In this document: in pieces, positions 17,890 through 26,735 of the stretch | How positions within the stretch are numbered: position 1 is the first letter of the stretch | How the letters are laid out: every line of letters begins with the position of its first letter | The notes under the pieces: model-generated | Seen by the model: the letters and a program-made list of their open reading frames with translations, nothing else | Told to the model about the DNA's origin: nothing | Database searches by the model: none | Origin: Streptomyces alboflavus | GTDB lineage: Bacteria; Actinomycetota; Actinomycetes; Streptomycetales; Streptomycetaceae | Direction of reading: 5' to 3' | NCBI RefSeq assembly: GCF_000716675.1 | Contig: NZ_JNXT01000011.1 | Coordinates: 62,001-126,000, forward strand | Length of the DNA stretch: 64,000 nt | Made by a program: the position numbers and the translations under genes

Positions 17890-19095
17890 ATGCCGGTGTG
17901 GGACGACCTGGTGGGCCAGGAGAAGGTGAGCGGGCAGCTCGGCGCCGCCGCCCGTGACGCCGACGCGCTCGTCACCGCCGTCGCGGCCGACACCCCGCTG
18001 CCCGAGTCGTCGAAGATGACGCACGCCTGGCTGTTCACGGGCCCGCCCGGCTCCGGCCGGGCCGACGCCGCCCGTGCCTTCGCCGCCGCCCTGCAGTGCG
18101 TGAGCCCCGACCGCGCGCTGGGCGGCGAGCCCGGCTGCGGCTTCTGCGACGGCTGCCACACGAGCCTGATCGGTACGCACGCCGACGTGGAGGTCATCCG
18201 CACAGACCTCCTGTCGATCGGCGTCAAGGAGACCCGCGACCTGGTCCGCCGCGCCCAGATGTCCCCGGCCGGCGGCCGCTGGCAGGTCATCGTCCTGGAG
18301 GACGCGGACCGCCTCACGGAGGGCGCGGGCAACGTCCTCCTGAAGGCAGTGGAGGAACCGGCCCCCCGCACGGTGTGGCTCCTCTGCGCCCCCTCCCTCG
18401 AGGACGTGCTGCCCACCATCCGCTCCCGCTGCCGCCACCTGACGTTGCGTACGCCCTCGGTGGCGGCCGTCGCCGACATGCTGGTCCGCCGCGACGGCAT
18501 CGACCCGACCGCCGCCGCGGCCGCCGCCCGCGCCACCCAGGGACACATCGGCCGCGCCCGCCGGCTCGCGACCGACGAGCGCGCGCGGGAGCGCCGCGCC
18601 GCCGTCCTCAAACTGCCGCTGCGCGTCGGAGAGATCGGCGGCTGCCTGAAGGCCGCGCAGGAGCTGATCGACACGGCGGCGGAGGAGGCCAAGCAGGTCG
18701 CCGAGGACGTCGACGTCAAGGAGACCGAGGACATGAAGGCCGCGCTCGGCGCGGCCCAGGGCGGCCGCATGCCGCGCGGCACGGCGGGCGTGATGAAGGA
18801 GCTTGAGGACAAGCAGAAGCGCCGCAAGACCCGCACGCAGCGCGACAGCCTCGACCTCGCCCTCATCGACCTCACCGGTGTCTACCGAGACGTCCTGGCC
18901 CTCCAGTTGGGCTCCCGCGTCCCGCTCGCCAACACCGAGGTGCAGGACATGCTGGAGCGCATGGCACGAGAGACGTCGCCCGAGTCGACGCTGCGCCGCA
19001 TAGAGGCGATCGGCGCGTGCCGCACGGCCCTGGACCGGAACGTGGCGCCGCTGCTCGCGGTGGAGGCGATGACGGTGGCGCTGCGGGCGGGCTGA
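17890..19095 (+). CDS. holB: DNA polymerase III subunit delta prime
   Basis: 401-aa clamp-loader AAA+ subunit. The N-terminal MPVWDDLVGQEKV is typical. Zinc ligands are Cys70, Cys83, Cys86 and Cys89 (pattern C-x12-C-x2-C-x2-C). The P-loop position reads GPPGSGR (51-57), with Arg where ATP-binding paralogues have Lys, consistent with delta prime not hydrolysing ATP. Sensor region: VLLKAVEEPAPRTVWLLCAPS, with the SRC motif RSRCRHL. It acts with DnaX and delta to load the sliding clamp. ATG 17890 is chosen because the conserved N-terminus begins there. It lies 335 bp after tmk, the order found in many bacteria. Confidence 0.95.
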   Translation: MPVWDDLVGQEKVSGQLGAAARDADALVTAVAADTPLPESSKMTHAWLFTGPPGSGRADAARAFAAALQCVSPDRALGGEPGCGFCDGCHTSLIGTHADVEVIRTDLLSIGVKETRDLVRRAQMSPAGGRWQVIVLEDADRLTEGAGNVLLKAVEEPAPRTVWLLCAPSLEDVLPTIRSRCRHLTLRTPSVAAVADMLVRRDGIDPTAAAAAARATQGHIGRARRLATDERARERRAAVLKLPLRVGEIGGCLKAAQELIDTAAEEAKQVAEDVDVKETEDMKAALGAAQGGRMPRGTAGVMKELEDKQKRRKTRTQRDSLDLALIDLTGVYRDVLALQLGSRVPLANTEVQDMLERMARETSPESTLRRIEAIGACRTALDRNVAPLLAVEAMTVALRAG

Positions 19096-19138
19096 GGGCC
19101 GCTGGGCGCGCGGCGCGGGGCGAGGTGCCCACGCCGCG

Positions 19139-19219
19139 GCGACCGCGAGAGAGCGACGCCCGCCGACGCCGGAAGGCGACCGCCCACCGACCGCGGACGC
19201 CGACCGCGAGAGAGCGACA
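19139..19219 (+). repeat. direct repeat GACCGCGAGAGAGCGAC
   Basis: Two copies, near 19140 and 19201, each followed by a divergent GC-rich segment. They lie in the 200-bp gap between holB and the secreted peptidase. No terminator is obvious. Confidence 0.6.
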
Positions 19220-19295
19220 GCAACAGCCGGTTGACCGCATCACCCGAACGAGTACGCAAAGTGATTCAACAACTCCATAGAGTTAGTCTCGCGAG

Positions 19296-20873
19296 ATGCG
19301 AACCTTCCTTCCCCGAGCCCGTCGCCTCCACCGCGACTGCCTGGCCCTCATGGCCGTCGGCCTGCTCATCTCCGGCTGCTCGTCGGCGAGTTCGTCGACG
19401 GACGTGGTCATGGACGAGCTGCCCCGCGCCACGCCGAAGGAGCTCACGTCGTACTACGCCCAGAAGCTGCGCTGGCGCGACTGCGGGGTGCCCGGGTTCC
19501 AGTGCGCGACGATGAAGGCGCCCCTGGACTACGCCAAGCCGGACGCGGGCGACGTGAAGCTTGCGGTGTCGCGCAAGCGGGCGACGGGAGGAGCGGCGGG
19601 CAAGGGCGGCCGCATCGGCTCACTGCTCGTGAACCCCGGCGGCCCGGGCGGCTCGGCCGTCGGATACCTCCAGTCGTACGCGGCCCTCGGCTACCCGGAA
19701 AAGGTCCGCGCCCGGTACGACATGGTGGCGGTCGACCCGCGCGGAGTCGCCCGCAGCGAGCCGGTGACCTGCCTGGACGACCGCCAGATGAGCGCGTACA
19801 CGCAGACGGACACGACACCGGACGACCGCCGTGAGACCGACCGCCTCGCCGCGTCGTACAAGAACTTCGCGGCGGGCTGCAAGAAGCGCTCGGGGAAGCT
19901 GCTCGGGCACGTCTCCACCGTGGAGACGGCCCGTGACATGGACATCCTGCGGGCGGCGCTCGGCGACAAGAAGCTGACGTACGTGGGTGCCTCGTACGGC
20001 ACGTTCCTCGGGGCGACGTACGCGGGCCTCTTCCCCGACCGCGTCGGCCGCCTGGTCCTCGACGGCGCGATGGACCCCTCCCTGCCCGCGCGCCGGATGA
20101 ACCGCGACCAGACGGCCGGGTTCGAGACGGCGTTCCAGTCGTTCGCGAAGGACTGCGTGCGACAGCGGGACTGCCCGCTCGGCACCAAGAACGCCGCGGA
20201 CGCGGGCAAACGCCTGAAGGGCTTCTTCGCGGACCTGGACCGCGCCCCGCTCCCCGTGGGCGACACCGGCCCGGCCGACGGCCGCAAGCTCGGCGAGGCG
20301 CTGGCCACGACCGGCGTGATCGCGGCGATGTACGACGAGACGTCCTGGCCGCAGCTGCGCGACGCGCTCACCGCGGCCATGAAGGACAAGGACGGCTCGA
20401 TGCTCCTGGCCCTGTCCGACAGCTACTACGAGCGCGACGGCGACGGCTCGTACTCCAACCTCATGTACGCCAACACCGCCGTGAACTGCCTCGACCTGCC
20501 GCCGTCCTTCACCTCGCCCGAGGATGTGCGAAAGGCGCTCCCCGACTTCGAGAAGGCCTCCCCGGTCTTCGGCGAGGGCCTCGCCTGGTCGGCCCTGAAC
20601 TGCACGTACTGGCCCACGAAGGCCACGGGCAAGCCGCACCGCATCGAGGCCAAGGGCGCCGACCCGATCATCGTCGTCGGCACCACCCGCGACCCCGCCA
20701 CCCCCTACCGCTGGGCCAAGGCCCTCGCCTCCCAGCTCACCTCGGCCCGCCTCCTCACCTACGAGGGCGACGGCCACACCGCGTACGGCCGCGGCAGCCG
20801 CTGCGTCGACGACACGATCAACACCTACCTCCTGGCGGGCCGCGCCCCCCAGCAGGACAAGCGCTGCACATAA
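19296..20873 (+). CDS. secreted tripeptidyl-aminopeptidase-like lipoprotein (alpha/beta hydrolase)
   Basis: 525 aa. The signal peptide ends in the lipobox LLISGC with Cys28. The alpha/beta-hydrolase core has the oxyanion loop NPGGPGGSAVG, nucleophile elbow GASYGT (Ser233), the acid in VGTTRDPATPY and the His in GDGHTAYG. Length and Cys-rich C-terminus match the TAP/SlpD/SlpE peptidases of Streptomyces, which remove N-terminal tripeptides outside the cell. ATG 19296 directly starts the basic n-region MRTFLPRARRLHR. It stands alone before the tRNA gene. Substrate specificity cannot be read from sequence. Confidence 0.92.
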   Translation: MRTFLPRARRLHRDCLALMAVGLLISGCSSASSSTDVVMDELPRATPKELTSYYAQKLRWRDCGVPGFQCATMKAPLDYAKPDAGDVKLAVSRKRATGGAAGKGGRIGSLLVNPGGPGGSAVGYLQSYAALGYPEKVRARYDMVAVDPRGVARSEPVTCLDDRQMSAYTQTDTTPDDRRETDRLAASYKNFAAGCKKRSGKLLGHVSTVETARDMDILRAALGDKKLTYVGASYGTFLGATYAGLFPDRVGRLVLDGAMDPSLPARRMNRDQTAGFETAFQSFAKDCVRQRDCPLGTKNAADAGKRLKGFFADLDRAPLPVGDTGPADGRKLGEALATTGVIAAMYDETSWPQLRDALTAAMKDKDGSMLLALSDSYYERDGDGSYSNLMYANTAVNCLDLPPSFTSPEDVRKALPDFEKASPVFGEGLAWSALNCTYWPTKATGKPHRIEAKGADPIIVVGTTRDPATPYRWAKALASQLTSARLLTYEGDGHTAYGRGSRCVDDTINTYLLAGRAPQQDKRCT

Positions 20874-20993
20874 CCCCAGGTCACCGCCCCGAACCACCCT
20901 CCCGGCCCCCGCCTCGCAGGGGTGTACGGAGCACCCCCGGAAACTGTGTAGACTTGGCGTCGTTGCTGATCGCACCATAGGTGCGGGACGCGC

Positions 20994-21067
20994 GCCGCCT
21001 TAGCTCAGATGGCCAGAGCAACGCACTCGTAATGCGTAGGTCTCGGGTTCGAATCCCGAAGGCGGCT
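20994..21067 (+). tRNA. tRNA-Thr (anticodon CGT)
   Basis: 74 nt. The acceptor arm is GCCGCCT/AGGCGGC, the D arm begins AGCTCAGATGGCCAGAGC, the anticodon loop is CTCGTAA (CGT reads ACG), and the T arm is TCGGG-TTCGAAT-CCCGA; the discriminator base is T. CCA is not encoded. The 3' 42 bases lie in the attL repeat, so after integration this half of the gene comes from the element. Together with the chromosomal 5' half it rebuilds a complete tRNA. Confidence 0.97.
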
Positions 21068-21069
21068 CA
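21026..21069 (+). repeat. attL (44-bp repeat in tRNA-Thr 3' end)
   Basis: Starts CTCGTAATGCGTAGG and ends AAGGCGGCTCA, identical to 46237-46280. It spans the anticodon loop to just past the tRNA end, the usual core for tyrosine integrases. Confidence 0.95.
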
Positions 21070-21072
21070 GAG

Positions 21073-21108
21073 AAACCCCAGGTCACATTGCCCGTGACCT
21101 GGGGTTTT
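21073..21108 (+). terminator. tRNA terminator supplied by the element
   Basis: A 14-bp perfect stem (AAACCCCAGGTCAC/GTGACCTGGGGTTT) with a 7-nt loop and a T run. It lies just inside attL. The chromosomal terminator beyond attR (46285-46321) starts with the same AAACCCCAGG but differs inside the stem. Confidence 0.85.
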
Positions 21109-21159
21109 CTGTTGCTCGGGCGTCGCGAGGCGTCTGATGGGAACGCCGTGGGAACGGCT

Positions 21160-21182
21160 TGCGTGAGCGATGCGTGAGCGGA
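21160..21182 (+). repeat. left arm-type repeat
   Basis: 23 bp, GCGTGAGCGATGCGTGAGCG with one further base before and two after, identical and in the same orientation to 46099-46121. Each copy is itself a tandem pair of GCGTGAGCG. The place, between attL and the integrase stop, suits an integrase arm-binding site. Confidence 0.75.
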
Positions 21183-21195
21183 GCCGCTCGGGGAC

Positions 21196-22854
21196 CTACT
21201 TCTTGGGCTTCCGGCGTTTGGCCTTCTTGTCGGCCTTGGCCTGGGCTTTCGCCCTGTTCTTCGGCTTGCCGCCGTCGCCCGTGCGGGGCTTCTTTGCCTC
21301 CGCCTTCTTTGCCTTCGCCTTCTTCGCCGCCTTGCGGGCCGCCTTCTCCGCCTCGGCTTTGCGCTGAAGCGGGACCAGCTTTGCGGTCGCCTCGGCGGCG
21401 CTCTTGCCGACCTGGGGCAGGACGCTCTGGTAAATGTCCCGTGTGATGCGGGTGTCGCTGTGCCCGAGCGTGTCCGACACGATCTTGATGTCGATGTCGG
21501 CGGCCAGCATGAGGGTGGCCGCGCCGTGGCGCAGGTCGTGCAGCCGGATCGGTGGGAGGCCGGAAGCGGTGACGAGCCGCTCGAAGAGGTCGGTCACCTT
21601 GCCGGGGTGGAGCCAGGAGCCGTCTTCCTGGGTGAAGACGTGCCCGGTCTCGACCCAGGCTGAGCCCCACTCCGCGCGGTCCGCGTCCTGCTGCTCGCGA
21701 TGCCGCTTCAGCACGGTGACGGTGTCGTCGTCGAGCGCGACCACGCGGTAGCCGCTATCAGTCTTGGGGTCGGATGCCTCGACCTCCCAGCCGTCCTGCA
21801 CGAGTTGGGAGGACACGGTGAGGGAGTGGGTGTCGAGGTTGGTCTCCGACCACGGCTGACCGCACGCCTCGCCACGGCGCAGGCCGCGGAAGGCGATCAG
21901 GTGCCACATCGCGTACAGCCGGTCTTCGGCGACGAAGTCGAGGAAGGCGCCGGTCTGTTGGGGCGTCCAGACCATCACGGGCGATGGCTTCTCGCCCGTC
22001 TGCTCCCACTTGGCGACCCGCTCGTCCGTCCACACCAGGGCCTTCGGCTTGCGTACGGGGTCGATCTCGACGTGGGCGGCCGGGTTGAACGTGATGATCT
22101 GCTGCCCGATCGCGTCGTTCAGGGCCGCGCGCAGGGTGGCCTTGGCGTGCTGGCGTGTGGCGGGGCCGGTGATGCGGCGGAAGGGCGGCATCTCGTCGAT
22201 TGCGGCCTTCATCGCCTTGCGGCGGGCGCGGTGCTCCGCGCCCTTCCACGGGATGGTCGCCAACTCGTCGATCGCGGCTCGCCGTTGGGCGTTGTCCTCC
22301 AGGACCTGGGCGTTAGCGTCTCGGATGTCCGTGAACATCTCACTGAGGTGGCTGACTCGCAGCCGGTCGAGGCGCCGGTTGCCGATGCGCGGCTTCAAGT
22401 GCACGCGGATGTCGGTCTCGTAGCGGTTCAGGCCGGACTTGCGTATGCGCTTGCCCGCCAGCCACCGGTCGAGGTACTCGCTCACGGTCAGGCTGCCGAT
22501 GAGGTCCTGGCCGGCGTTGAGGCGCCGCCGGGTCTCCTCGACGTCAGGCAGAGCCGTCCGCTCGCGACCGACCTCCGCCAGCATCTCGGCGATCAGCTGC
22601 GTGCCTTCGGGGTCGTCAGCCTCGGCGAGTCCGAGCAGGGCGCGTATGTGGTCGAGGTCTGCCTGGGCTGCCTTGAGGCTGCTGTACCCGCTGCGCGAGA
22701 AGGAGCGCCGACTGCCGTCCTCGCGGGGTGGCAGCTCTTGGCGTACGGCGTAGGAACAGTGGTTCTTCCTGCTGCGCTTGGGGCAGGAGGTGCCGAGTTC
22801 CTTACCGGTCTTGGGGTCGCGGCAGGAGCAGCGGCGGTAGGTGGAGCCCTTCAA
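21196..22854 (-). CDS. int: tyrosine site-specific recombinase (integrase)
   Basis: 552 aa. The N-terminal about 45 residues contain cysteines (RRCSCRDPKTGKELGTSCPK), a possible zinc-binding arm domain common in actinobacterial integrases. A SAM-like core-binding domain is followed by the catalytic domain: Arg in AFRGLRRGEACG (about residue 323), HDLRHG (about 440), GHSDTRITRDIYQ with the nucleophilic Tyr (about 474). The last 65 residues are a Lys/Ala tail. It catalyses recombination between attP and the tRNA-Thr site. Its start overlaps the stop of the XRE gene by 4 bp (ATGA), so the two are translationally coupled. The stop is only 126 bp from attL. Confidence 0.97.
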   Translation of the reverse strand: MKGSTYRRCSCRDPKTGKELGTSCPKRSRKNHCSYAVRQELPPREDGSRRSFSRSGYSSLKAAQADLDHIRALLGLAEADDPEGTQLIAEMLAEVGRERTALPDVEETRRRLNAGQDLIGSLTVSEYLDRWLAGKRIRKSGLNRYETDIRVHLKPRIGNRRLDRLRVSHLSEMFTDIRDANAQVLEDNAQRRAAIDELATIPWKGAEHRARRKAMKAAIDEMPPFRRITGPATRQHAKATLRAALNDAIGQQIITFNPAAHVEIDPVRKPKALVWTDERVAKWEQTGEKPSPVMVWTPQQTGAFLDFVAEDRLYAMWHLIAFRGLRRGEACGQPWSETNLDTHSLTVSSQLVQDGWEVEASDPKTDSGYRVVALDDDTVTVLKRHREQQDADRAEWGSAWVETGHVFTQEDGSWLHPGKVTDLFERLVTASGLPPIRLHDLRHGAATLMLAADIDIKIVSDTLGHSDTRITRDIYQSVLPQVGKSAAEATAKLVPLQRKAEAEKAARKAAKKAKAKKAEAKKPRTGDGGKPKNRAKAQAKADKKAKRRKPKK

Positions 22855-23549
22855 AGATCAATCTCCTCAGTGGTGTTGGGGTCGGTTCCGGGTGGGTCGA
22901 CTTCGGCGGCGAGGTCGGGCCACAGGAAGGGAGGCGTGATGCCGTCCTTCCGGATGAAAGCGCGGACCCTGCGCAGGCGGCCCTTGGCGTCCTCGGCCGC
23001 CTCGGCGGCACGGGCCTGAGTACGGAGGGCCTCGGCCTTCCGGTCGGCGTTCGCCGCGGTCTCGGCCTGATAGCGCGCGTACTCCTCGTCGCGCTGCGCG
23101 TTGCGGAGCTGCTCCACGGCGGCGTGGTGGGCGCGGAAGTAGCGCAGCATGTCGTTGTCTGCGCCGAGCTCGGCACCCTCCCCGGTGAACCAGCTCAGGG
23201 CGTCCAGCGTGGAGGTGGGGTGCTGGAGAGGGAGGCGCTGTACCTCGTCGATGTAGCCGACGGGATAGATGAGGCAGATGGGGGGCGTGTTCAGGGCCTG
23301 GGCCAGGACCATGACGTCGACCAGGGGCAGGTTGGAGCGGCGTCCAGACTCCATGTTGGCGATCACGTTGCGGGGGATGGGGTGGCCGATCTCCTCGCAC
23401 TTGTCGGCCAAGTCCTGTGCGCTCCAACGCAGTTCCTTCCGTCGTCTGCGAATTTCGGCGGCCACGGTGGCCATGACCTGGTCCGCCCATTCGAGGACGT
23501 CGTCCTCGTCGTCCTTCTCGTATCCATGGTCCGAACGGTGTTGTGTCAT
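22851..23549 (-). CDS. XRE-family regulator of the element
   Basis: 232 aa. The helix-turn-helix occupies about residues 30-85: RRRRKELRWSAQDLADKCEE with PIPRNVIANMESGRR. After it comes a segment with Ala/Glu/Arg-rich coiled coil (about 150-200). It is upstream of and coupled to the integrase, and divergent from the excisionase-like gene with 83 bp between starts, the usual place for a repressor controlling integration versus excision. Which operator it binds is unknown; palindromes with TGTCCC/GGGACA arms in the element are candidates. Confidence 0.9.
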   Translation of the reverse strand: MTQHRSDHGYEKDDEDDVLEWADQVMATVAAEIRRRRKELRWSAQDLADKCEEIGHPIPRNVIANMESGRRSNLPLVDVMVLAQALNTPPICLIYPVGYIDEVQRLPLQHPTSTLDALSWFTGEGAELGADNDMLRYFRAHHAAVEQLRNAQRDEEYARYQAETAANADRKAEALRTQARAAEAAEDAKGRLRRVRAFIRKDGITPPFLWPDLAAEVDPPGTDPNTTEEIDL

Positions 23550-23632
23550 GAGGACACAGTAGCTCGCCTAGCGTTGATATCAGGGCCGGGAGACGTACGC
23601 GATCGTCGTGTTCGCCGAGGGCTCAGTCATGG

Positions 23633-23884
23633 ATGGACGTGCGTATGCGAGACAACGAAACCGTCGGCCGCGAGACCGGCGTGAAGGGGATGACGCGGGG
23701 CGAGCTGCTGGAGCTTCCCGCCGCCGTTGACCTGGAGACGGGCAACCGGGCGTTGGGGCTGGGGCGGAGCAAGGGGTACGAGCTGGCGAAGCGCGGCCAG
23801 TACCCGTGCAAGGTGCTGCGCCTGGGCAACGCCTACCGGGTGGTGACCGCCGACCTGCTGGCCCTGCTGGGGCTGGCCGCGTGA
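23633..23884 (+). CDS. excisionase-like small helix-turn-helix protein
   Basis: 83 aa from ATG 23633. ATG 23648 and ATG 23690 are alternatives; the conserved part begins near MTRGELLELPAAVDLETGNR. The C-terminal half LGLGRSKGYELAKRGQYPCK with VLRLGNAYRVVTADLLALLG is the HTH_17/MerR-like fold of Xis and of small actinobacterial element regulators. It is divergent from the XRE-integrase pair. The stop overlaps a possible GTG (23881) of the next frame. Confidence 0.75.
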   Translation: MDVRMRDNETVGRETGVKGMTRGELLELPAAVDLETGNRALGLGRSKGYELAKRGQYPCKVLRLGNAYRVVTADLLALLGLAA

Positions 23885-24114
23885 GCGCGGCCAACTGCAG
23901 CGAACCGTTCTGCGCTGAGCTGACACGAAAGCCCTGGACTGTGTCCGGGCGTGGACGTACTGTCCGTGGTCCCTCGCGGTGGCTCAGCGCCCGCGAGAAG
24001 GGGGAGAGCCCCCGGCGGGGTAACGCCGGAGGCCCGATGACTCCCCATCAATCCCATGTGAACCGACCCGGCGGCCAGGGCGTACGAGCCCGCAACCGCC
24101 AGAGGAGCTGCCGA

Positions 24115-25455
24115 GTGCAACCCGAGAACCCCGAGCCCTATTCCGCCCCCGCCCAGACGAGCTGGTCCGCAACGGCCATCCCTGGCCAGCCGGGCGCCCA
24201 CCTGCGCACCGCACAGACCGGCGACGCCCATCCGGACCTGAGCGATGACGCGGCCGCCCGCAGCGGCGACGAGGCGGATGCGACGAGCGGGCTGGAGGCG
24301 ATACCCGATGCGGAACCGACGATCGGCTCGAAGCTGCTCGATGAACTGCGTGCACAGATCGCCCAGTTCGTGATCCCGCCCTCGCAGGAGGCGCTCGATG
24401 CGATCGTCTTGTGGGTGGCGGCGACGCATCTGCAGCCCGCGTGGCAGCACGCCCCGCGCCTGGCAGTGGTGGGGCCCGCGAAGCGCTGCGGCAAGTCGCG
24501 GCTGCTGGACGTGCTGACCGAGACGGTCCACGATCCGATGCTGACCATCAACACCACGCCAGCGGCGATCTTCCGCTCGATCGACGAGGACAATCCGCCC
24601 ACGCTCCTGGTGGACGAGGCGGACACCATCTTCGGCACGCCGAAGCAAGCGGAAAGGAACGAGGAGACGCGCGGCCTGCTCAACGCTGGTCACCAGCGGG
24701 GCCGGTACGTGACCCGGATCGTCGGCAACGACCACACCCCGCACAAGTTCGCTACCTTCGCCATGGCGGCCATCGCGGGGATCGGCGACCTGCCCGACAC
24801 GGTTATGGACCGGGCGGTGGTGATCCGCATGCGGCGCCGAGCCGAGGGCGAGAAGGTCAAGCCCTTCCGCTCCCGCCGCGACATCCCTGCCCTGCACGAG
24901 CTGCGCGACCGCATCCACGCGTGGGCCAGGCCGCTGCTGGTTGAGGCCGCGAACCTGGAGCCGGAGATGCCGGTCGAGGACCGCGCCGCCGACACCTGGG
25001 AGCCCCTGGTCATCGTCGCCGACCTGGCAGGCGGATGCTGGCCTCGCCTGGCGCGGGTCGCGTGCGCGCGGATGGTCGCCGCCGAGGCGGCAGCCGAGGA
25101 GGATCACCCCAGCGGGGCGCGGATCCTCGCCGACATCCGCCGCGCCTTCGTGGGCCGGGGCGAGCCCGAGAGCCTCTCCACCGAGGAACTCCTCTACCTC
25201 CTGCGCCAGGACCCCGAAAGCCCGTGGGCGGAGTGGGGACGCAGCGGACTGACCGCCCGCGGGCTCGGCGCGATGCTGCGCGAGTTCGGCATCAAGCCCG
25301 GCAACGTCCGGGTGGCCGACGGAACCCAGCGCAAGGGCTACATGCGCAACAAGTTCCTCGACGCCTGGCGCCGCTACTGCCCCACCGTCCATTCAGTGGA
25401 CACCCCGTCTGTCCCTTCTGGGGACACCCGGCCTGCTGCCCTCGACGAGGGCTGA
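24115..25455 (+). CDS. DUF3631-domain ATPase of the element
   Basis: 446 aa from GTG 24115, which has AGAGGAG eight bases before it. The frame is open further upstream (GTG 23881 overlapping the previous stop), but that 78-residue extension is low-complexity. The P-loop is GPAKRCGKSRLLD (about 119-131), Walker B is TLLVDEADTIFG (about 163-174), and the C-terminal half matches the DUF3631 region found in plasmid and phage primase/helicase-like proteins (FVGRGEPESLSTEELLYLLR, then a winged-helix-like end). Its role is probably in replication or processing of the excised circle. The gap 23885-24114 holds small GC hairpins such as GGGGGAGAGCCCCC-like repeats and no gene I can support. Confidence 0.8.
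   Translation: MQPENPEPYSAPAQTSWSATAIPGQPGAHLRTAQTGDAHPDLSDDAAARSGDEADATSGLEAIPDAEPTIGSKLLDELRAQIAQFVIPPSQEALDAIVLWVAATHLQPAWQHAPRLAVVGPAKRCGKSRLLDVLTETVHDPMLTINTTPAAIFRSIDEDNPPTLLVDEADTIFGTPKQAERNEETRGLLNAGHQRGRYVTRIVGNDHTPHKFATFAMAAIAGIGDLPDTVMDRAVVIRMRRRAEGEKVKPFRSRRDIPALHELRDRIHAWARPLLVEAANLEPEMPVEDRAADTWEPLVIVADLAGGCWPRLARVACARMVAAEAAAEEDHPSGARILADIRRAFVGRGEPESLSTEELLYLLRQDPESPWAEWGRSGLTARGLGAMLREFGIKPGNVRVADGTQRKGYMRNKFLDAWRRYCPTVHSVDTPSVPSGDTRPAALDEG
25410..25426. promoter_or_regulatory. palindrome TGTCCC-N5-GGGACA, site 1
   Basis: TGTCCCTTCTGGGGACA inside the 3' end of the DUF3631 gene. It has the same arms and spacing as 25682-25698. Confidence 0.45.
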
Positions 25456-25681
25456 GCCCCACACCCGCCTCCGGTTGCCGTACTTGCCGTCCGTGCCGTG
25501 ATCTCGCAGGTCACACGGCATACCGGCAAGACGGCAGCCGGGGCCAAGACGGCAAAGCGATCATGACCGGCGCGCTGCCCACCCAAGACGCTGCCCAGAT
25601 CCGTCTTGCGCCGTCCTGTGCGTCTGTGCCGTATCGCCCCAGGTCACAGACCTGTCAGTCGAGACGGAAGGCGCAACGCCG

Positions 25682-25698
25682 CTGTCCCGACTCGGGAC
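25682..25698. promoter_or_regulatory. palindrome TGTCCC-N5-GGGACA, site 2
   Basis: TGTCCCGACTCGGGACA, a perfect inverted repeat about a central C. It lies 180 bp before the DUF2637 start and is operator-like. Confidence 0.6.
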
Positions 25699-25737
25699 AC
25701 GGCCAATCCGAGGCCGGGCGCGTCAGGACGTACCGCT

Positions 25738-25758
25738 CTTGTTCCGACTCGGAACAAG
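25738..25758. promoter_or_regulatory. palindrome TGTTCC-N5-GGAACA, site 3
   Basis: A perfect 10-bp inverted repeat about a central C: CTTGTTCCGA, C, TCGGAACAAG. The core GACTC is the same as in site 2, 56 bp away (about five helical turns), which would allow cooperative binding. Confidence 0.6.
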
Positions 25759-25877
25759 ACCTCGGCGGCTGCCGCCAGGACGGAGAGCCGAGGCGGTTGC
25801 CGTACCCGCTCTGACCTGCGCTTGCAACGGCCAAGACTGCCAAGACGGACCACGCCACCACCCCAGGAGTACACCGC

Positions 25878-26726
25878 TTGACCACCATTCCCATCTCCCC
25901 GCCACCGCCCCACGAGCCGCCGAATGACCGGCCCGGCGAGGGGCAGCCGGCGAAGACCAAACGCGATGCTGGGCACTACGCGCTCCTCGCAGCGGGCGTC
26001 GGCATCGTCATTCTCACGGCCTGTGCGTTCTGGCTCTCCTACGCGCATCTGGCCGAGGTCGCCGGGCAACACGGGCTGGGAAGCTCGCCCTTGCGCCGCT
26101 GGGCCTGGCCCGCCACCCTGGATGCGTTCATCGTGGTGGGCGAACTGCTCATGCTCCACGCGAGCCTGCGCCGCGTCACCGACCGATGGGCCATCGCTCT
26201 CACCGCCGTCGGCTCGGTCGGCTCCATCACGCTCAACGTCTTCGGGGCCAGCGGCACCCGCGACCTCGGCGACGTACCACTGCTCGACTACGTGGTCGCC
26301 GCGGTGCCTCCGACTGCGGCACTGCTGGCCTTCGGTGCCCTCATGCGGCACATCCACCGGCTCGTCGACCGCACCGACTCCAACTCCGACCAGGCGGACG
26401 AAACATCCGTCCAGGGGCCCGCACCAGCTACCGCATCCCCTGACTCTGGCGACCTCCCGCTCGCTGCGACTGCCGGGCGGACGGAACTCCTGCCCCAGGA
26501 TGCGGAGAGCAAGGCGCGCGGTGGCCGCCCGCCCAAGGCCACCATCAAAGAGCTGGCGGATATCGGTCGGGCCGCCGCTCACCAGCACGGCAAGCTCACC
26601 CGGGGCCTGCTCCGAAAGGCCGTGAAGGAGCGGAACCTGACGCTCGGCAGTGAGCGCCAGACCGAGGTGATGGACCTTCTCCGGCCGGAACTCGAAGCCG
26701 CCGGGATCGAGGTCTCCAAGCGCTGA
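25878..26726 (+). CDS. DUF2637 membrane protein
   Basis: 282 aa. TTG start at 25878, eight bases after AGGAG. A proline-rich N-terminus is followed by four hydrophobic segments: LLAAGVGIVILTACAFWLS, a segment around ATLDAFIVVGELLML, AIALTAVGSVGSITLNVFG and YVVAAVPPTAALLAFGAL. The pattern is typical of DUF2637 proteins in Streptomyces mobile elements. The C-terminal cytoplasmic part (about 215-282) reads like a small winged-helix DNA-binding domain (GRPPKATIKELADIGRAAA), as in the related SpdB-type proteins. It heads the mobilisation operon. The exact role is unknown; plasmid spread or maintenance is suggested by family context. Confidence 0.8.
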   Translation: MTTIPISPPPPHEPPNDRPGEGQPAKTKRDAGHYALLAAGVGIVILTACAFWLSYAHLAEVAGQHGLGSSPLRRWAWPATLDAFIVVGELLMLHASLRRVTDRWAIALTAVGSVGSITLNVFGASGTRDLGDVPLLDYVVAAVPPTAALLAFGALMRHIHRLVDRTDSNSDQADETSVQGPAPATASPDSGDLPLAATAGRTELLPQDAESKARGGRPPKATIKELADIGRAAAHQHGKLTRGLLRKAVKERNLTLGSERQTEVMDLLRPELEAAGIEVSKR

Positions 26727-26735
26727 CCGTGACCT

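Larger units (their letters stand above)
25527..25850. repeat. iteron-like CAAGACGGC repeats
   Basis: Direct copies of CAAGACGGC or a close variant at 25527, 25545, 25584, 25832 and 25841, and an inverted copy (CCGTCTTG) at 25601. They lie in the 422-bp gene-free stretch before the DUF2637-mobC-relaxase operon. That stretch also contains two perfect palindromes. A replication-origin or regulator-binding role is possible. Confidence 0.5.

Noticed and set aside
13626..18875. 1749-codon reverse-strand open frame
   Set aside because: It covers topA end, tmk and holB in antisense; long frames on the wrong strand are common at this GC content.
23881..24114. N-terminal extension of the DUF3631 protein from GTG 23881
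   Set aside because: The extra 78 residues are low-complexity, whereas GTG 24115 has a proper ribosome site and begins the conserved protein.
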